Both the position numbers and the translations under genes were made by a program. From Neorickettsia sennetsu str. Miyayama (GTDB taxonomy: Bacteria > Pseudomonadota > Alphaproteobacteria > Rickettsiales > Anaplasmataceae): a DNA stretch of 64,000 bases. How positions within the stretch are numbered: position 1 is the first letter of the stretch; every line of letters begins with the position of its first letter. The notes below the pieces were generated by a model. It searched no databases. It saw only the letters and a list, made by a program, of their open reading frames with translations, and was not told the DNA's origin. This document shows positions 35,557 through 44,723 of the stretch, piece by piece. The stretch lies in NCBI RefSeq assembly GCF_000013165.1, contig NC_007798.1, forward strand, positions 62,001-126,000, given 5' to 3'.

Positions 35557-37206
35557 TTGAAGAAAATACTAATAGACTCAAGAGACGGTGAAACCAGGCT
35601 TGCTATTCTCAGGAGTGGTCTTCTTGTTGGGTATGATTGTGAGCATACTAACAGTTTGCCCCAAAAGGGAAATATATACCAGGGAATAGTTTTTAAGGTT
35701 GATGATTCTCTCCAAGCCGCTTTTGTTGAGTATTTACCCGGTGAATATGGATTCTTGCCATTTTCTGAAATTCCAGTAATCTACTTTGACCTGCTTGAGG
35801 AGGTCAAGGCAAATGCGATAGCTGAGGGCAAACATGTCAACCTGTATAAGCATTTCAACGCAACCGAGGTGATCAAAAAGGGACTTGTTCTTTTCGTACA
35901 AGTTACTAAGGAGAAGAGAAGGACCAAGGATGTTACTTTGACGGCATATGTAAAACTGCCAGGTAGATATTGTGTCCTAATGCCATTTTTGAAGGATTTA
36001 ATCTTGTCCAAGCAAATTGTGGATGAGCAAGCCGTCAGTAGGCTGACGCATTTTGCTGAGGAAGAGATGGCAAATAGAAAGTGCGGCGTTGTATTCAAGC
36101 CGTATTGTGCAGATGCTGATAAAAAAAATATTTTAGGAGACTACTGTTCGTTGCTCTCTGAGTGGGAGAAAGTAGTTTCGCAGAATGATAAAAGCAAGGC
36201 GCCAAGACTAGTTTTCCGCGAAGCCAATCTTGTGAAAAAATTCTTGAGAGATTCATATGACGGAAGTGTAGGGGAGGTAATTGTTAATCATAGTGATGTC
36301 TATCAGGAAGCAAAGGACTACATACAAAATTCTCTCCACTTTGAAAATCCCAATATCACACTCTATTCGGATACTTTACCTGTTTTTGATAAGTACAAAG
36401 TTGAACCTCAAGTTGATGGTTTGTACGAGGAGACAATTTATCTGAGGAACGGTGCTTATATCGTCATTAACACTACCGAAGCTCTCACAGCAGTGGATGT
36501 AAATTCTGGTAGGATGAAAAAAGAAAGCAATATCGAGGAGACTGCTTATAAGGTGAATATGGAGGCAGTCGCTGAGATTGTCCGTCATCTCGAACTTAGG
36601 GGAATTGCTGGTATTGTCGTGATAGATTTCATTGACATGAATAATTCCAAATATATGCTGAATGTTGAAAGGGCGCTGTTGGATGCTTTCAAAAGATATC
36701 GGTCAAGGGTGCAGATTGCCCCGATTAATAAGTTTGGACTCATTGCGCTTTCTAAACAAAGGACCAAACATAACATTCTTGACTCTCATACTGTGAAATG
36801 TCCTTGTTGTGAGGGCAAGGGTAAAGTACTAAAGATGGAACATCAGGTTCGTAGGGTTTTTTCAGCCATATATACAGCACCTCGCTGCAGGGAGGTTACT
36901 GTGACTGCCAATCCTGAATTAGCAGTAGCTGTATTTAATGGCTATCGCAAGATGCTAGCTCAAGCAGAAAAAGTTGTTGGAGGGAGCATAGTTTTCAAGA
37001 TTGATGAAAAACTTGGGCTTGCGAAGGGTTTTGAGATTGCCTTTCACGGAAAGGATGATGTAGAGATATTACGAGAGGACCAAGTTTTAACGACTGTAGA
37101 AGATCAGTCGAATGAAAAGACGGTCACAGAGGGAAGCTCTGTAGTAAAGGTGGAATCTAGAAGATCGTGGCTTGCATCTTGGATAAAAAAACTCACAGGA
37201 CTATAA
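35557..37206 (+). CDS. Ribonuclease E/G family endoribonuclease
   Basis: 549 residues from TTG 35557 (TTGAAGAAAATACTAATAG; GGGAATTAC before it). The family cuts single-stranded AU-rich RNA in mRNA decay and rRNA/tRNA maturation. Seen: N-terminal RNase H-like start KKILIDSRDGETRLAILRSG, S1 domain GNIYQGIVFKVDDSLQAAFVEY, the catalytic DVNSGRMKKESNIEETAYK, VIDFIDMNNSKYMLNVERAL (metal-binding Asp residues), and the Zn-link CPCCEGKGK. The C-terminal degradosome scaffold of RNase E is absent; the protein ends ~50 residues after the small domain. It could be named rne or rng. Its stop overlaps the convergent gene's stop by 6 nt. Confidence 0.95.
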   Translation: MKKILIDSRDGETRLAILRSGLLVGYDCEHTNSLPQKGNIYQGIVFKVDDSLQAAFVEYLPGEYGFLPFSEIPVIYFDLLEEVKANAIAEGKHVNLYKHFNATEVIKKGLVLFVQVTKEKRRTKDVTLTAYVKLPGRYCVLMPFLKDLILSKQIVDEQAVSRLTHFAEEEMANRKCGVVFKPYCADADKKNILGDYCSLLSEWEKVVSQNDKSKAPRLVFREANLVKKFLRDSYDGSVGEVIVNHSDVYQEAKDYIQNSLHFENPNITLYSDTLPVFDKYKVEPQVDGLYEETIYLRNGAYIVINTTEALTAVDVNSGRMKKESNIEETAYKVNMEAVAEIVRHLELRGIAGIVVIDFIDMNNSKYMLNVERALLDAFKRYRSRVQIAPINKFGLIALSKQRTKHNILDSHTVKCPCCEGKGKVLKMEHQVRRVFSAIYTAPRCREVTVTANPELAVAVFNGYRKMLAQAEKVVGGSIVFKIDEKLGLAKGFEIAFHGKDDVEILREDQVLTTVEDQSNEKTVTEGSSVVKVESRRSWLASWIKKLTGL

Positions 37207-38451
37207 AGAGTTTCTGGACTTAAGAGTCTCATTTCCTTTTTCATTCTTTAGAAGAGTCGATGTAAGGAGAATTACGAACAGTCCACCGGATAAGATACTC
37301 AAGCTGCCTCCGAAGAAGAAGATGGACTTGAACAGCGTGGTACTTCCTCCTACCATTCCAGCGCTTTTTCTGAGTGCACCATATCCACCCATGAGAAGTA
37401 GCCCTGTAATGTGTGCAAATTGTCCAATGCTATATGTTGTGAGCTGCAACATTGGAAGTTTTAAAGATAATATTCCTGTAAAATGGTAAGCGAATGCCAT
37501 GAAAGCAAGAGTTATTCCAATGATTGAACCATGGTAGTGAGCTGGAATAACGACATTGCTCTCTCTGATAAGAAAGCCTAGAAGTCCACCATAGATGAAG
37601 AGGCATGCTGAGAAAGTGAAAGCAGCGATATTGGACCAATCGACTCTCTTTTTTGGAAGAGAAAGTAGGTAAAAAATAAAAATCATTGGTGCCACACTTC
37701 CTAAAACACGCATGTGATAAGTAAAAACCCGTATAAGGATTTCTCTATCAGGGGAGAAAAAGAAATATAATACCGGAGTTGGCAAAACAGCAAGTAAGTT
37801 AAATAGAGATAATCCCCGTAGGGTCCTATCAGATGTCCCTATGCCGAGGAGTGTTGCGTACACTAGCATTAATGTCTGACAAAACACAAACTGCAGTATG
37901 TGTCCGCCCCCCCAGAAGAGATACTCATAAAAGTCATATAACGTGATGCCACTTGGCATCCTCGCGTATGCCAGATAAGTACATAGTTGCGAGATTAAAA
38001 AAATTAGTGCAGTGATTCGTTTGCACTCTCCTGCTGTCCTATTGCACAGCGTGTTGATAGCGCTTACGGAAAGTCCAAATGAAAGTAGCGCTGTGCCTAG
38101 AACATAAGGTAAATTATTTAAGAAGGGGATGTAGTTATTTTTCAACGCGTGCGTTTCCGGGATAAAGCCTGCAATAAAAATAAAAATTACTCCTAGCAGA
38201 CATAAGTTGTGACTGAATTTTTGGAAATACCCCTCTCCTGCTATGGTAGCAGCTGTGATAGCAAGCATCCACGCGTTGATGCCGAGTGTAACATGTATAA
38301 CGAGTGAAACATCAAAAATATTTGGTACTAAACCAATGAAGAAGGGTAATCTCAGTAGGACTACAAATAGGGAGAAAATCCCCGAGAGTCCCAAAGCAAG
38401 GACACCAAGAGAGAGCCATCTCTGCTTCATAACAGATGTAAAAAGAGACAA
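37201..38451 (-). CDS. COX1-like 12-helix membrane protein
   Basis: 416 residues from ATG 38451, hydrophobic throughout with about 12 helices. LVIHVTLGINAWM (His53), FWGGGHILQF (His184) and PAHYHGSIIGITLAF (His305, His307) resemble the helix 2, 6 and 10 histidine sites of heme-copper oxidase subunit I (H, WGGGH/GHPEVY and VAHFHYV). The paired His of helix 7 that completes the copper site is not evident; TYHMRVLG (His246) may stand for one. No adjacent subunit II or III gene. Family knowledge: COX1-like stand-alone proteins occur in Rickettsiales. A heme-binding membrane protein is likely; oxidase activity is uncertain. Confidence 0.65.
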   Translation of the reverse strand: MSLFTSVMKQRWLSLGVLALGLSGIFSLFVVLLRLPFFIGLVPNIFDVSLVIHVTLGINAWMLAITAATIAGEGYFQKFSHNLCLLGVIFIFIAGFIPETHALKNNYIPFLNNLPYVLGTALLSFGLSVSAINTLCNRTAGECKRITALIFLISQLCTYLAYARMPSGITLYDFYEYLFWGGGHILQFVFCQTLMLVYATLLGIGTSDRTLRGLSLFNLLAVLPTPVLYFFFSPDREILIRVFTYHMRVLGSVAPMIFIFYLLSLPKKRVDWSNIAAFTFSACLFIYGGLLGFLIRESNVVIPAHYHGSIIGITLAFMAFAYHFTGILSLKLPMLQLTTYSIGQFAHITGLLLMGGYGALRKSAGMVGGSTTLFKSIFFFGGSLSILSGGLFVILLTSTLLKNEKGNETLKSRNSL

Positions 38452-38679
38452 CCTCTGTGTATAGCATCGAAATTAGTGAGACGGAAGGTATCTCCCTTAG
38501 TAAAAGATACAGGCCCAGTTTGGCCGATTGGGGAACAAGGGTATTGTTCACAATTGGATGTAAGTTTCTAACGCAAATAGTTTTTTTAATACTTTGAGTG
38601 CTCTAGATGGGTTAATAAAATAGCACTATGCCTAGAAACCATTGTATACTCTTCGACTCTATTGCTAACCGTTATTTCT

Positions 38680-39522
38680 ATGGATTACGAAGCTTTGGAA
38701 AAAATAATCACACTCGCGCTTAATGAGGATCTAGGTCTTGGTTGTGATATAACAACTGAGAATACACTTCCCTGTGATTTAGTTACGTCTTTCGATGTAA
38801 ATGCACGCAAGGAAACAGTAGTGTGTGTAGAACCCTTGGCAAAAGTGATTTTTGGCCAATCTGGGATAGAATACTTTCTAAATAAGCAAGATGGCGATCG
38901 CGTTCTTCCTGGAGAGTGCATTATCCGGGGATGCGGTAGTGCACATGTACTACTTAGGATAGAACGTGTGTTTCTGAATTTTATTCAAAGGAGTTGTGCA
39001 GTTGCAGCTGCCACAAGGCGGTTTGTCGACGCAGTGTCTCACACGAAGGCAAAAATACGTGATACGCGGAAAACGACTCCAGGCATGCGCTGTGTGGAAA
39101 GATACGCTGTTAAGGTCGGTGGAGGAGGAAGCTATCGTAACTCTCTAAACGACAGGGTCTTGTTAAAAGATAATCATATAGCGATTTGTGGTGGCATAAC
39201 TGCGGCTGTACACAAATTGAAAAAGTCTTTTGAAGGTATTTATATCACCGTCGAGTGTGACACGTTTGATCAGGTAAAAGAATCATTATCCGTCGATGTT
39301 GACTCAGTCCTTTTAGATAACATGTCGGTTAGAGAAATTATTGATTGTGTCACATATATAAGAAATGCCTCATCGCGTGTGAAAATTGATGCTTCCGGTG
39401 GTATCACGCTTGCCACGGTAAAGGAAATTGCTGAAACAGGCGTAGATTTTATCTCGGTGGGAATGCTAACGCATTCTATTGTCAGCGCAGATATTGGTAT
39501 CGATGTAAGAACAAAGCTCTGA
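38680..39522 (+). CDS. nadC: Nicotinate-nucleotide pyrophosphorylase (quinolinate PRTase)
   Basis: 280 residues from ATG 38680; a TTG 18 nt upstream is in frame but the family begins near MDYEALEKIITLALNEDLGL. NadC makes nicotinic acid mononucleotide from quinolinate and PRPP. Seen: the N-terminal domain with DITTENTLP, the basic substrate strip RDTRKTTPGMRCVERYAVKV, GGGGSYRNSLNDRVLLKDNH, ITVECDTFDQVKESL, VLLDNMS, and IDASGGITLATVKEIAETGV with FISVGMLTHS. All complete. Works upstream of NadE (17.3 kb). Single gene transcribed away from the COX1-like gene. Confidence 0.97.
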   Translation: MDYEALEKIITLALNEDLGLGCDITTENTLPCDLVTSFDVNARKETVVCVEPLAKVIFGQSGIEYFLNKQDGDRVLPGECIIRGCGSAHVLLRIERVFLNFIQRSCAVAAATRRFVDAVSHTKAKIRDTRKTTPGMRCVERYAVKVGGGGSYRNSLNDRVLLKDNHIAICGGITAAVHKLKKSFEGIYITVECDTFDQVKESLSVDVDSVLLDNMSVREIIDCVTYIRNASSRVKIDASGGITLATVKEIAETGVDFISVGMLTHSIVSADIGIDVRTKL

Positions 39523-39680
39523 TATCCACTGAATGTCTCTTGGAGTGTACCAAAGGATTTTTTGGGTGACCTTACTTCAAATTATGAAATCATGAAATTC
39601 TGGAGCTGGAAGCTCCCTCTTTGATAATTGAAATCTTACCTGTAGTTGGTTAGAATCACCTGATGTATTACCTGTTGTTT

Positions 39681-39920
39681 ATGCTCAAAATAAGACTAGC
39701 AAGGTTCGGGAGGAAAAAGCGTCCGTACTATAAGATTGTGGTTGCAAATAGCTCCTCTCCAAGGGATGGGAAGTTTTTGGAACAAGTTGGTAGTTATGAT
39801 CCCCTTTTGTCAAAGGACGATCCTCTGCGCGTTTGTCTAGATATAGAACGTATCCGGTACTGGACTAGTGTTGGTGCAAAGCCTACTGAGAGAGTTGCTA
39901 AGTTTGTTGCCTGTCTTTGA
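39681..39920 (+). CDS. rpsP: Ribosomal protein S16
   Basis: 79 residues from ATG 39681 ([20 protein letters not shown]); the TTG/ATG codons upstream are not family starts. S16 binds 16S rRNA early in 30S assembly. Length and the signature [20 protein letters not shown] are typical. [14 protein letters not shown] and [11 protein letters not shown] follow. rimM starts 5 nt after the stop (ATG 39926), forming the common rpsP-rimM pair. No leader hairpin was recognised in the 158 bp upstream. Confidence 0.97.
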   Translation: MLKIRLARFGRKKRPYYKIVVANSSSPRDGKFLEQVGSYDPLLSKDDPLRVCLDIERIRYWTSVGAKPTERVAKFVACL

Positions 39921-39925
39921 ATGAC

Positions 39926-40408
39926 ATGGTTTGTGCGGGGCGGGTTACTTCTACGCATGGCGTAAGGGGTTGTGTACGCTTCCGTTCCTACATGAGTGTT
40001 GATTTTAAATTCCCTGGAATTGATGTATCTATTGGCGGTGTTTCTTACACCGTGTGCGGAGCGTTTAGCCGAGGGTTCCCCATGTTTGTCCTTACCCTGT
40101 CGCGTGTTGGTAGCGCATGTGAAGCTGAAAAGCTGGTAGGGTTCGATGTCTTTTTGTCTGAGTCATTGCTTCCTCCGTTACAAGTGGGCGAGTATTACTG
40201 TAAAGATCTAGTGGGTCTGGCCGTATATGATCTCGAGGAATGTGTTGGTCATGTTTCGATGTTGTACGATTTCGGTGCGGCTGCTGAGGTACTTGAAATT
40301 GTTCTTCTGTCCGGTAAAAAGGTCATGATACCTTTTACTAGTGCATTTGTGGCGGACATTGATTTAAATAAAAAGCGTTTAGCGGTTGTGTTTCCTCCAG
40401 AGATATAG
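39926..40408 (+). CDS. rimM: 16S rRNA processing protein RimM
   Basis: 160 residues from ATG 39926; a TTG at 39917 would overlap rpsP. RimM aids 30S head assembly around S19. Two domains: N-terminal RimM barrel (MVCAGRVTSTHGVRGCVRFR, with the THGVRG motif) and C-terminal PRC barrel (YYCKDLVGLAVYDLEECVGH onward to VMIPFTSAFVADIDL). Complete. Between rpsP and rmuC, likely one transcript; in other bacteria trmD follows rimM, but here it is replaced by rmuC. Confidence 0.96.
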   Translation: MVCAGRVTSTHGVRGCVRFRSYMSVDFKFPGIDVSIGGVSYTVCGAFSRGFPMFVLTLSRVGSACEAEKLVGFDVFLSESLLPPLQVGEYYCKDLVGLAVYDLEECVGHVSMLYDFGAAAEVLEIVLLSGKKVMIPFTSAFVADIDLNKKRLAVVFPPEI

Positions 40409-40413
40409 TTGCT

Positions 40414-41640
40414 ATGTTACTGTTTCTTGGAGTAAGCAACTTTTTATTAGTATTGGTCTCCTTGTACCTAGTTTATGTGAAGGTGCGCACAAGTACCATT
40501 TTAGAGAATGAACAGGAGAAGCTAGGTAAAGCTCTCAGAGAATTGTCTGAATCTGAGTCTGCTTGTAGAAAGCGAGAAGAAGAAAATACTGACCTTATTA
40601 GACGGGTTGTCCAACTTGAGTCGGAAAAAAAAAGTTTTGAATACTCACAAAAGGCCATGTATGCCGAGTTTGAAACTCTGGCTAGCAAGATCCTCGAAAG
40701 TAGTGCGGTTCGACTTAAGGAGCAGTCTATTAATGATATAGGTGGTCTTCTAGAACCACTTAAACTCAAGATAACTGAATTTGAAAAGCGAATAGAAGAA
40801 TCATTTCATGCTGATATCAAAGAGAGGTATTCTCTGGCAAAAGAAATTGCACGCATGGCCTCGCAGACCGATAAAATGATTGAAGAGGCAAACAAGTTGG
40901 GGAGGAGTTTGCGAGGTGATAGCAAGACCCAAGGTTCGTGGGGGGAACTTGTTTTAAGCAAGATACTTGAGTGTTCGGGTCTGCAAAAAGGACGAGACTA
41001 TATGCTTCAGCAGAAACTTAAAAACGATACTATTCCGGACGTGATAATCAATCTTCCTGATGGTAAACACCTCGTAGTTGATGCAAAAACCCCACTTAAG
41101 CATTATGACCTGTACATCAACACTCATGAAAAAGAGCACCTAGAGAATTTCTTAAAATCTGTAAGAAGCCACGTAAAAAATCTTTCAGGAAAAGAATATC
41201 ACTCCGCTCAGGAACTTTTTACTCCAGGCTTTGTATTCATGTTTGTCCCGGTCGAGAGCGCTTACGCGCTTGCTCTTTCAACTGATCTTGAACTAAAAGA
41301 ATTAGCTCTACGAAGTAGGGTAATGATTGTCTCACCGAACTCACTTGTAGCGATGCTACAAGCTGTGTCTTCCGTGTGGAGGATAGTTGATCAAAATAAA
41401 AACGCGAATGAAATAGCTAAAAAGGCAGGTGCTATGTACGATAAATTCGTTTTATTCGTGGATGAGTTAGCGAAGATTGGGCATTCTATTGCCAATTCTG
41501 ACAGACTTTACAGAAGTGCTATGAACAAGCTTAGAGACGGAAGGGGTAGCCTGCTCGGTAGGGCGGAGGATTTAAAAGGTATGGGAATTCAGGCTAATAA
41601 AGAAATTAATGAAGACCGTCTATATCTCAAGTCGGAGTGA
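40414..41640 (+). CDS. rmuC: DNA recombination protein RmuC
   Basis: 408 residues from ATG 40414, 5 nt after rimM. N-terminal helix (about 2-22, LLFLGVSNFLLVLVSLYLVY) then a coiled coil to about 160, then the RmuC nuclease-like domain: GSWGELVLSKILECSGLQKG, PDVIINLPDGKHLVVDAKTP (PD-(D/E)xK-type D and DAK), LSGKEYHSAQELFTPGFVFM and the FVPVESAYALAL strand. RmuC limits inversions at repeats in E. coli; its biochemical role is not settled. Apparently translationally linked to rimM. Confidence 0.94.
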   Translation: MLLFLGVSNFLLVLVSLYLVYVKVRTSTILENEQEKLGKALRELSESESACRKREEENTDLIRRVVQLESEKKSFEYSQKAMYAEFETLASKILESSAVRLKEQSINDIGGLLEPLKLKITEFEKRIEESFHADIKERYSLAKEIARMASQTDKMIEEANKLGRSLRGDSKTQGSWGELVLSKILECSGLQKGRDYMLQQKLKNDTIPDVIINLPDGKHLVVDAKTPLKHYDLYINTHEKEHLENFLKSVRSHVKNLSGKEYHSAQELFTPGFVFMFVPVESAYALALSTDLELKELALRSRVMIVSPNSLVAMLQAVSSVWRIVDQNKNANEIAKKAGAMYDKFVLFVDELAKIGHSIANSDRLYRSAMNKLRDGRGSLLGRAEDLKGMGIQANKEINEDRLYLKSE

Positions 41641-41661
41641 TGAGTTTAGCTTAGACAACAA

Positions 41662-42489
41662 CTAGTACTGTGAAGGTTGAACCATTCTAGCAAAGATTCT
41701 CTTTTGTTGAAGTAGGTCGGTCTTGAAATCGAAAACTGGATGCTCAAGTAGGTTAAAGTACCTGAGTGTTGCGCTGTTATCGATTCTCTTTATCTTATCT
41801 GCTATCCGAGACATGGGGCGGTCAGCAAACTCTGGGCTGCATCCGATGATGAAAATTACTAAAACTTTTCCAACGATACCGATCTGATCTCCGTGTCTCA
41901 TTGTTCCTTTAAGGATGTCTATGACACCACGCATCATTGTCACTGAGGTATTGGAGAGCTGTAAAAGTCCTGCTACACAGTTTTCTTGATGTTGCTGGCA
42001 AAAATGTGAAAGAAGGACAAATTCCTCTCCAGTTGAACGCGGGTCCATTATCCTGAGAACTTCATCTATCGAGTATTCGTAGTGATGTCTCACTCTCCTG
42101 AACTCCGCCAGGTGGTCCAAACACGAATGCTCTCTTCCAAGTATTTCATACCTCTTCTCTCTGCTGGATGTGCTACTAGAAGGAAAGATTTTTATCTTTA
42201 GCCTGATAGCAACCCCATACTTCGTTTTGAGGTGGAGCTGCGCAGTTCTTGCAAGTACAGTTCCGATATCAATGCTGTAATCTTCATATTCGAGGCGTTC
42301 AACAATCTTCCTTCTATCTGCATCCTCTAAGATATCAAGGAATGGCTTTCCTTCAAGTTCGGAATAATCATAAGACAGCAGCGACAGCATAGCATCATTT
42401 GCACCAGATATTAGGGTCGTATCGTTGTCATTTCCATGAACAATCGACACCACAAGATCCCCCCTTCTTCGTGCAGCTAATGTTTCCAC
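41662..42489 (-). CDS. PAS-domain protein with degenerate GGDEF-like end
   Basis: 275 residues from ATG 42489. An N-terminal PAS fold at about 12-105 (DLVVSIVHGNDNDTTLISGA, then LSYDYSELEGKPFLDILEDA, the classic PAS start). Residues about 185-236 look like the last half of a GGDEF domain: MMRGVIDILKGTMRHGDQIG, then GKVLVIFIIG where GGDEFvvll would stand (207-216), then a helix ADRPMSRIADKIKRI. The catalytic GGDEF (here GKVLV) and the upstream DxFK are lost, so it cannot be a diguanylate cyclase. It could bind nucleotide or only scaffold. Divergent with tatC; promoters lie between 42490 and 42693. Family placement of the second half is inference. Confidence 0.6.
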   Translation of the reverse strand: METLAARRRGDLVVSIVHGNDNDTTLISGANDAMLSLLSYDYSELEGKPFLDILEDADRRKIVERLEYEDYSIDIGTVLARTAQLHLKTKYGVAIRLKIKIFPSSSTSSREKRYEILGREHSCLDHLAEFRRVRHHYEYSIDEVLRIMDPRSTGEEFVLLSHFCQQHQENCVAGLLQLSNTSVTMMRGVIDILKGTMRHGDQIGIVGKVLVIFIIGCSPEFADRPMSRIADKIKRIDNSATLRYFNLLEHPVFDFKTDLLQQKRIFARMVQPSQY

Positions 42490-42693
42490 AATCGTGACTC
42501 AGAGACTTCAGCTAGAGATGTTACATTAGCTTGATTAAGTTTAAATAAATTATTCTTTGTGTTGTTTTGCCATAAACAATTGCTCTTCTCAATGTTATAC
42601 CCACACGGGATATACTATAATTTATAATCTTCCAATTCGGCCTTTAAGATCGTGTGATCTTGGTTTGATTTTTTATCTCGATGGATTAGATGT

Positions 42694-43485
42694 ATGGCTT
42701 TTGATAGTCACCTTTCTGAATTAAGGTACAGGATGATAGTATCTATAATCTTTTTTCTTACTACTTTCTGTTTCTGCTACTATTTTTCCGAGGAGATATA
42801 CAAGTTTTTGCTCAAGCCACTTGCTGAAGTGGCAAATCAACCGGAGCGTGTCGCTGGTTTAAATAGTAGTTTCACCCTCATTTATACTGGTTTAACAGAA
42901 ACATTCGTCGTTTATCTTAAGGTCGCTTTCTTGGGCGCACTTTTGGTCTCTTCTCCATTCTTCATATGGCAGGTATACATGTTTATTGCACCTGGCTTAT
43001 ATCCCGGTGAGAAAAAGGCTTTTCTTCCTTATCTAATAGCAGCACCGGTCCTTTTCATTCTCGGATGTGCGGTAGTGTACTATTATGTATTTCCACTTGC
43101 TTGGAGGTTCTTTGTAAGTTTTGAGTACGATGGCAGTAAACCTGGGACTCTACCAATAGAGTTCATGCCATCTGTTTCAGAATACCTCGACCTTGTTGTT
43201 CAATTCATGTTTGCTTTCGGCATAGCATTCCAGTTGCCTGCTATACTCACTTTGCTATCTCATATGGGTTTGATTGATCATAATCTCTTGCTGAAAAAAC
43301 GTAGGTTGTCGATTGTATTAATATTTATTGCTGCAGCTGTTCTTACGCCTCCAGACGTGCTTAGTCAGATAGGATTGGCAATCCCAATGCTATTTTTATA
43401 TGAGCTTTCCATTTTTAGTTGTAGGTATGTCAGTAAAAAGAAGCTGATACTTAGGAAGGAAAGTAAAGAAAATTCGGATGAATAG
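42694..43485 (+). CDS. tatC: Sec-independent translocase subunit TatC
   Basis: 263 residues from ATG 42694, normal length. TatC binds twin-arginine signal peptides and, with TatA/B, exports folded proteins. MAFDSHLSELRYRMIVSIIF is the family start (HLxELRxR, with the key Glu). Six helices follow; FFIWQVYMFIAPGLYPGEKK (family box), FEYD in the periplasmic loop and ALSRMGLI-like LLSHMGLIDHNLLLKKRRLS are seen. tatA and tatB are not in the window. prmC follows 71 nt downstream. Confidence 0.97.
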   Translation: MAFDSHLSELRYRMIVSIIFFLTTFCFCYYFSEEIYKFLLKPLAEVANQPERVAGLNSSFTLIYTGLTETFVVYLKVAFLGALLVSSPFFIWQVYMFIAPGLYPGEKKAFLPYLIAAPVLFILGCAVVYYYVFPLAWRFFVSFEYDGSKPGTLPIEFMPSVSEYLDLVVQFMFAFGIAFQLPAILTLLSHMGLIDHNLLLKKRRLSIVLIFIAAAVLTPPDVLSQIGLAIPMLFLYELSIFSCRYVSKKKLILRKESKENSDE

Positions 43486-43556
43486 GAAAATGCGGTTAAT
43501 GTTGTGATTACAGTAGGAGTGCTAAGTGCTATATCCAGGTATGAGACTAATCTACG

Positions 43557-44426
43557 ATGCCTCAGATGAAAGAGAAAGATTATGATTCAGATATGAGCAT
43601 CCGGGCCAGGCTAATAGCAGGGAGTAGGTATCTTGCAAATTGGTCCTCTACTCCGCACCTTGATGCAGAGCTCTTACTTGCTCATGTACTATCTTTGAAT
43701 CGTGAGCAACTGATACTGTATTGCAACGAGGGGATGACAGACTCCCAAGCAATGGATTTCGAAATGTTGTTGAAACTGAGAAAAAGTCATTCTGTGGCGG
43801 CCATTGTTGGTGAAAAAGAATTCTGGAAGCACAGCTTCGCTGTTAATAAGGACGTTCTGATTCCGCGCCCAGATACAGAAACTATGCTAGTAGCTCTTCT
43901 ATCACGCTATAAAAAGCTTACTCAGCCTCTGAAAATAGTTGAGCTAGGTACCGGGAGTGGGTGTGTTATTATTTCCATACTGAAGGAATTCCGAAATGCG
44001 TTGGGGTTTGGTTTTGAAAAGTCAAGGGCTGCATTTTATCTCACAATGCATAACATGCTTAAATATGGTTTGCGTGCTCGTTTGAAGCTATATAGGCTCG
44101 GCTTTGAAAGCGCAATGAGGGTCCTTTCATGCAAAGTGGACGTAATTGTTAGCAATCCCCCCTACGTAAGACGCGGTGAAATTCCCTATCTCCAGCTAGA
44201 AGTGCAAAACGAGCCCCGCATTGCGTTGGATGGAGGGTTTAATGGTATATTGCCCTATTTCTCTATCTTGAAACTTGCAAGCAAGATATTGCGTCCAGGT
44301 GGAGAAATTTTTCTAGAAATTGGTAGCAGCTGGAGAGATTCGGTAGTGTCAGCTAACTATCCTTTTAAAATTGTTGAAAGGTACCGAGATTTATCTGGAA
44401 TTGAGCGTATTCTTGTTTTAAAATAA
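43557..44426 (+). CDS. prmC: Release factor glutamine methyltransferase
   Basis: 289 residues from ATG 43557. PrmC methylates the Gln of the GGQ motif in RF1 and RF2. An N-terminal helical domain (residues 1-100, with LDAELLLAHVL) is followed by the SAM-binding fold: VLIPRPDTETMLVALL, VELGTGSGCVIISIL (motif I), and the catalytic VSNPPYVRRGEI (NPPY). YLQLEVQNEPRIALDGGFNG is also present. The second SAM strand is FGFEKSRAAFYL instead of the usual acidic end. Complete; likely cotranscribed with tatC. Confidence 0.95.
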   Translation: MPQMKEKDYDSDMSIRARLIAGSRYLANWSSTPHLDAELLLAHVLSLNREQLILYCNEGMTDSQAMDFEMLLKLRKSHSVAAIVGEKEFWKHSFAVNKDVLIPRPDTETMLVALLSRYKKLTQPLKIVELGTGSGCVIISILKEFRNALGFGFEKSRAAFYLTMHNMLKYGLRARLKLYRLGFESAMRVLSCKVDVIVSNPPYVRRGEIPYLQLEVQNEPRIALDGGFNGILPYFSILKLASKILRPGGEIFLEIGSSWRDSVVSANYPFKIVERYRDLSGIERILVLK

Positions 44427-44591
44427 GTCTACCGCGAGACATTTAGGTGTGATCCGCCGATCTCATTCTTCATTTCACTCTGCTATCAAGTAACTAAAAA
44501 ATATATTTTAAAATGTACTCTTTAAAAAAGTGTGATTTTTGAAAAAGTGGTGATATAATCGTGCGCATGTCAATATAATTTGCGGCGGATA

Positions 44592-44714
44592 ATGGATTTA
44601 AGTTTACTAGAGTTGGAAATTGGACAGTGTCATTGTGTGCCGCAGCCAGGTGGATCTGTTGTTGAGATTTGCCCGTGTCTTATCGTGAAAGCTGATTCTG
44701 GCCCAAAAGAGTAG
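44592..44714 (+). CDS. 40-residue Cys-containing ORF with own terminator
   Basis: ATG 44592 to TAG 44712-44714, starting MDLSLLELEIGQCHCVPQPG and ending with CPCLIVKADSGPKE. Four Cys in pairs (CHC, CPC) in 40 residues. TATAAT occurs at 44554-44559 and 44574-44579. A strong terminator follows 10 bp after the stop. The compact promoter-ORF-terminator layout in an otherwise empty 340-bp gap suggests a real small transcript: a metal-binding or redox peptide, a RiPP-like precursor (less likely, no partner genes), or a non-coding RNA whose ORF is accidental. The ribosome-binding site is weak (GGCGGATA). Confidence 0.45.
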   Translation: MDLSLLELEIGQCHCVPQPGGSVVEICPCLIVKADSGPKE

Positions 44715-44723
44715 TGTTTGTTT

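Noticed and set aside
41662-42489. Active diguanylate cyclase
   Set aside because: The GGDEF stretch and metal-binding residues are absent, so catalysis is not supported.
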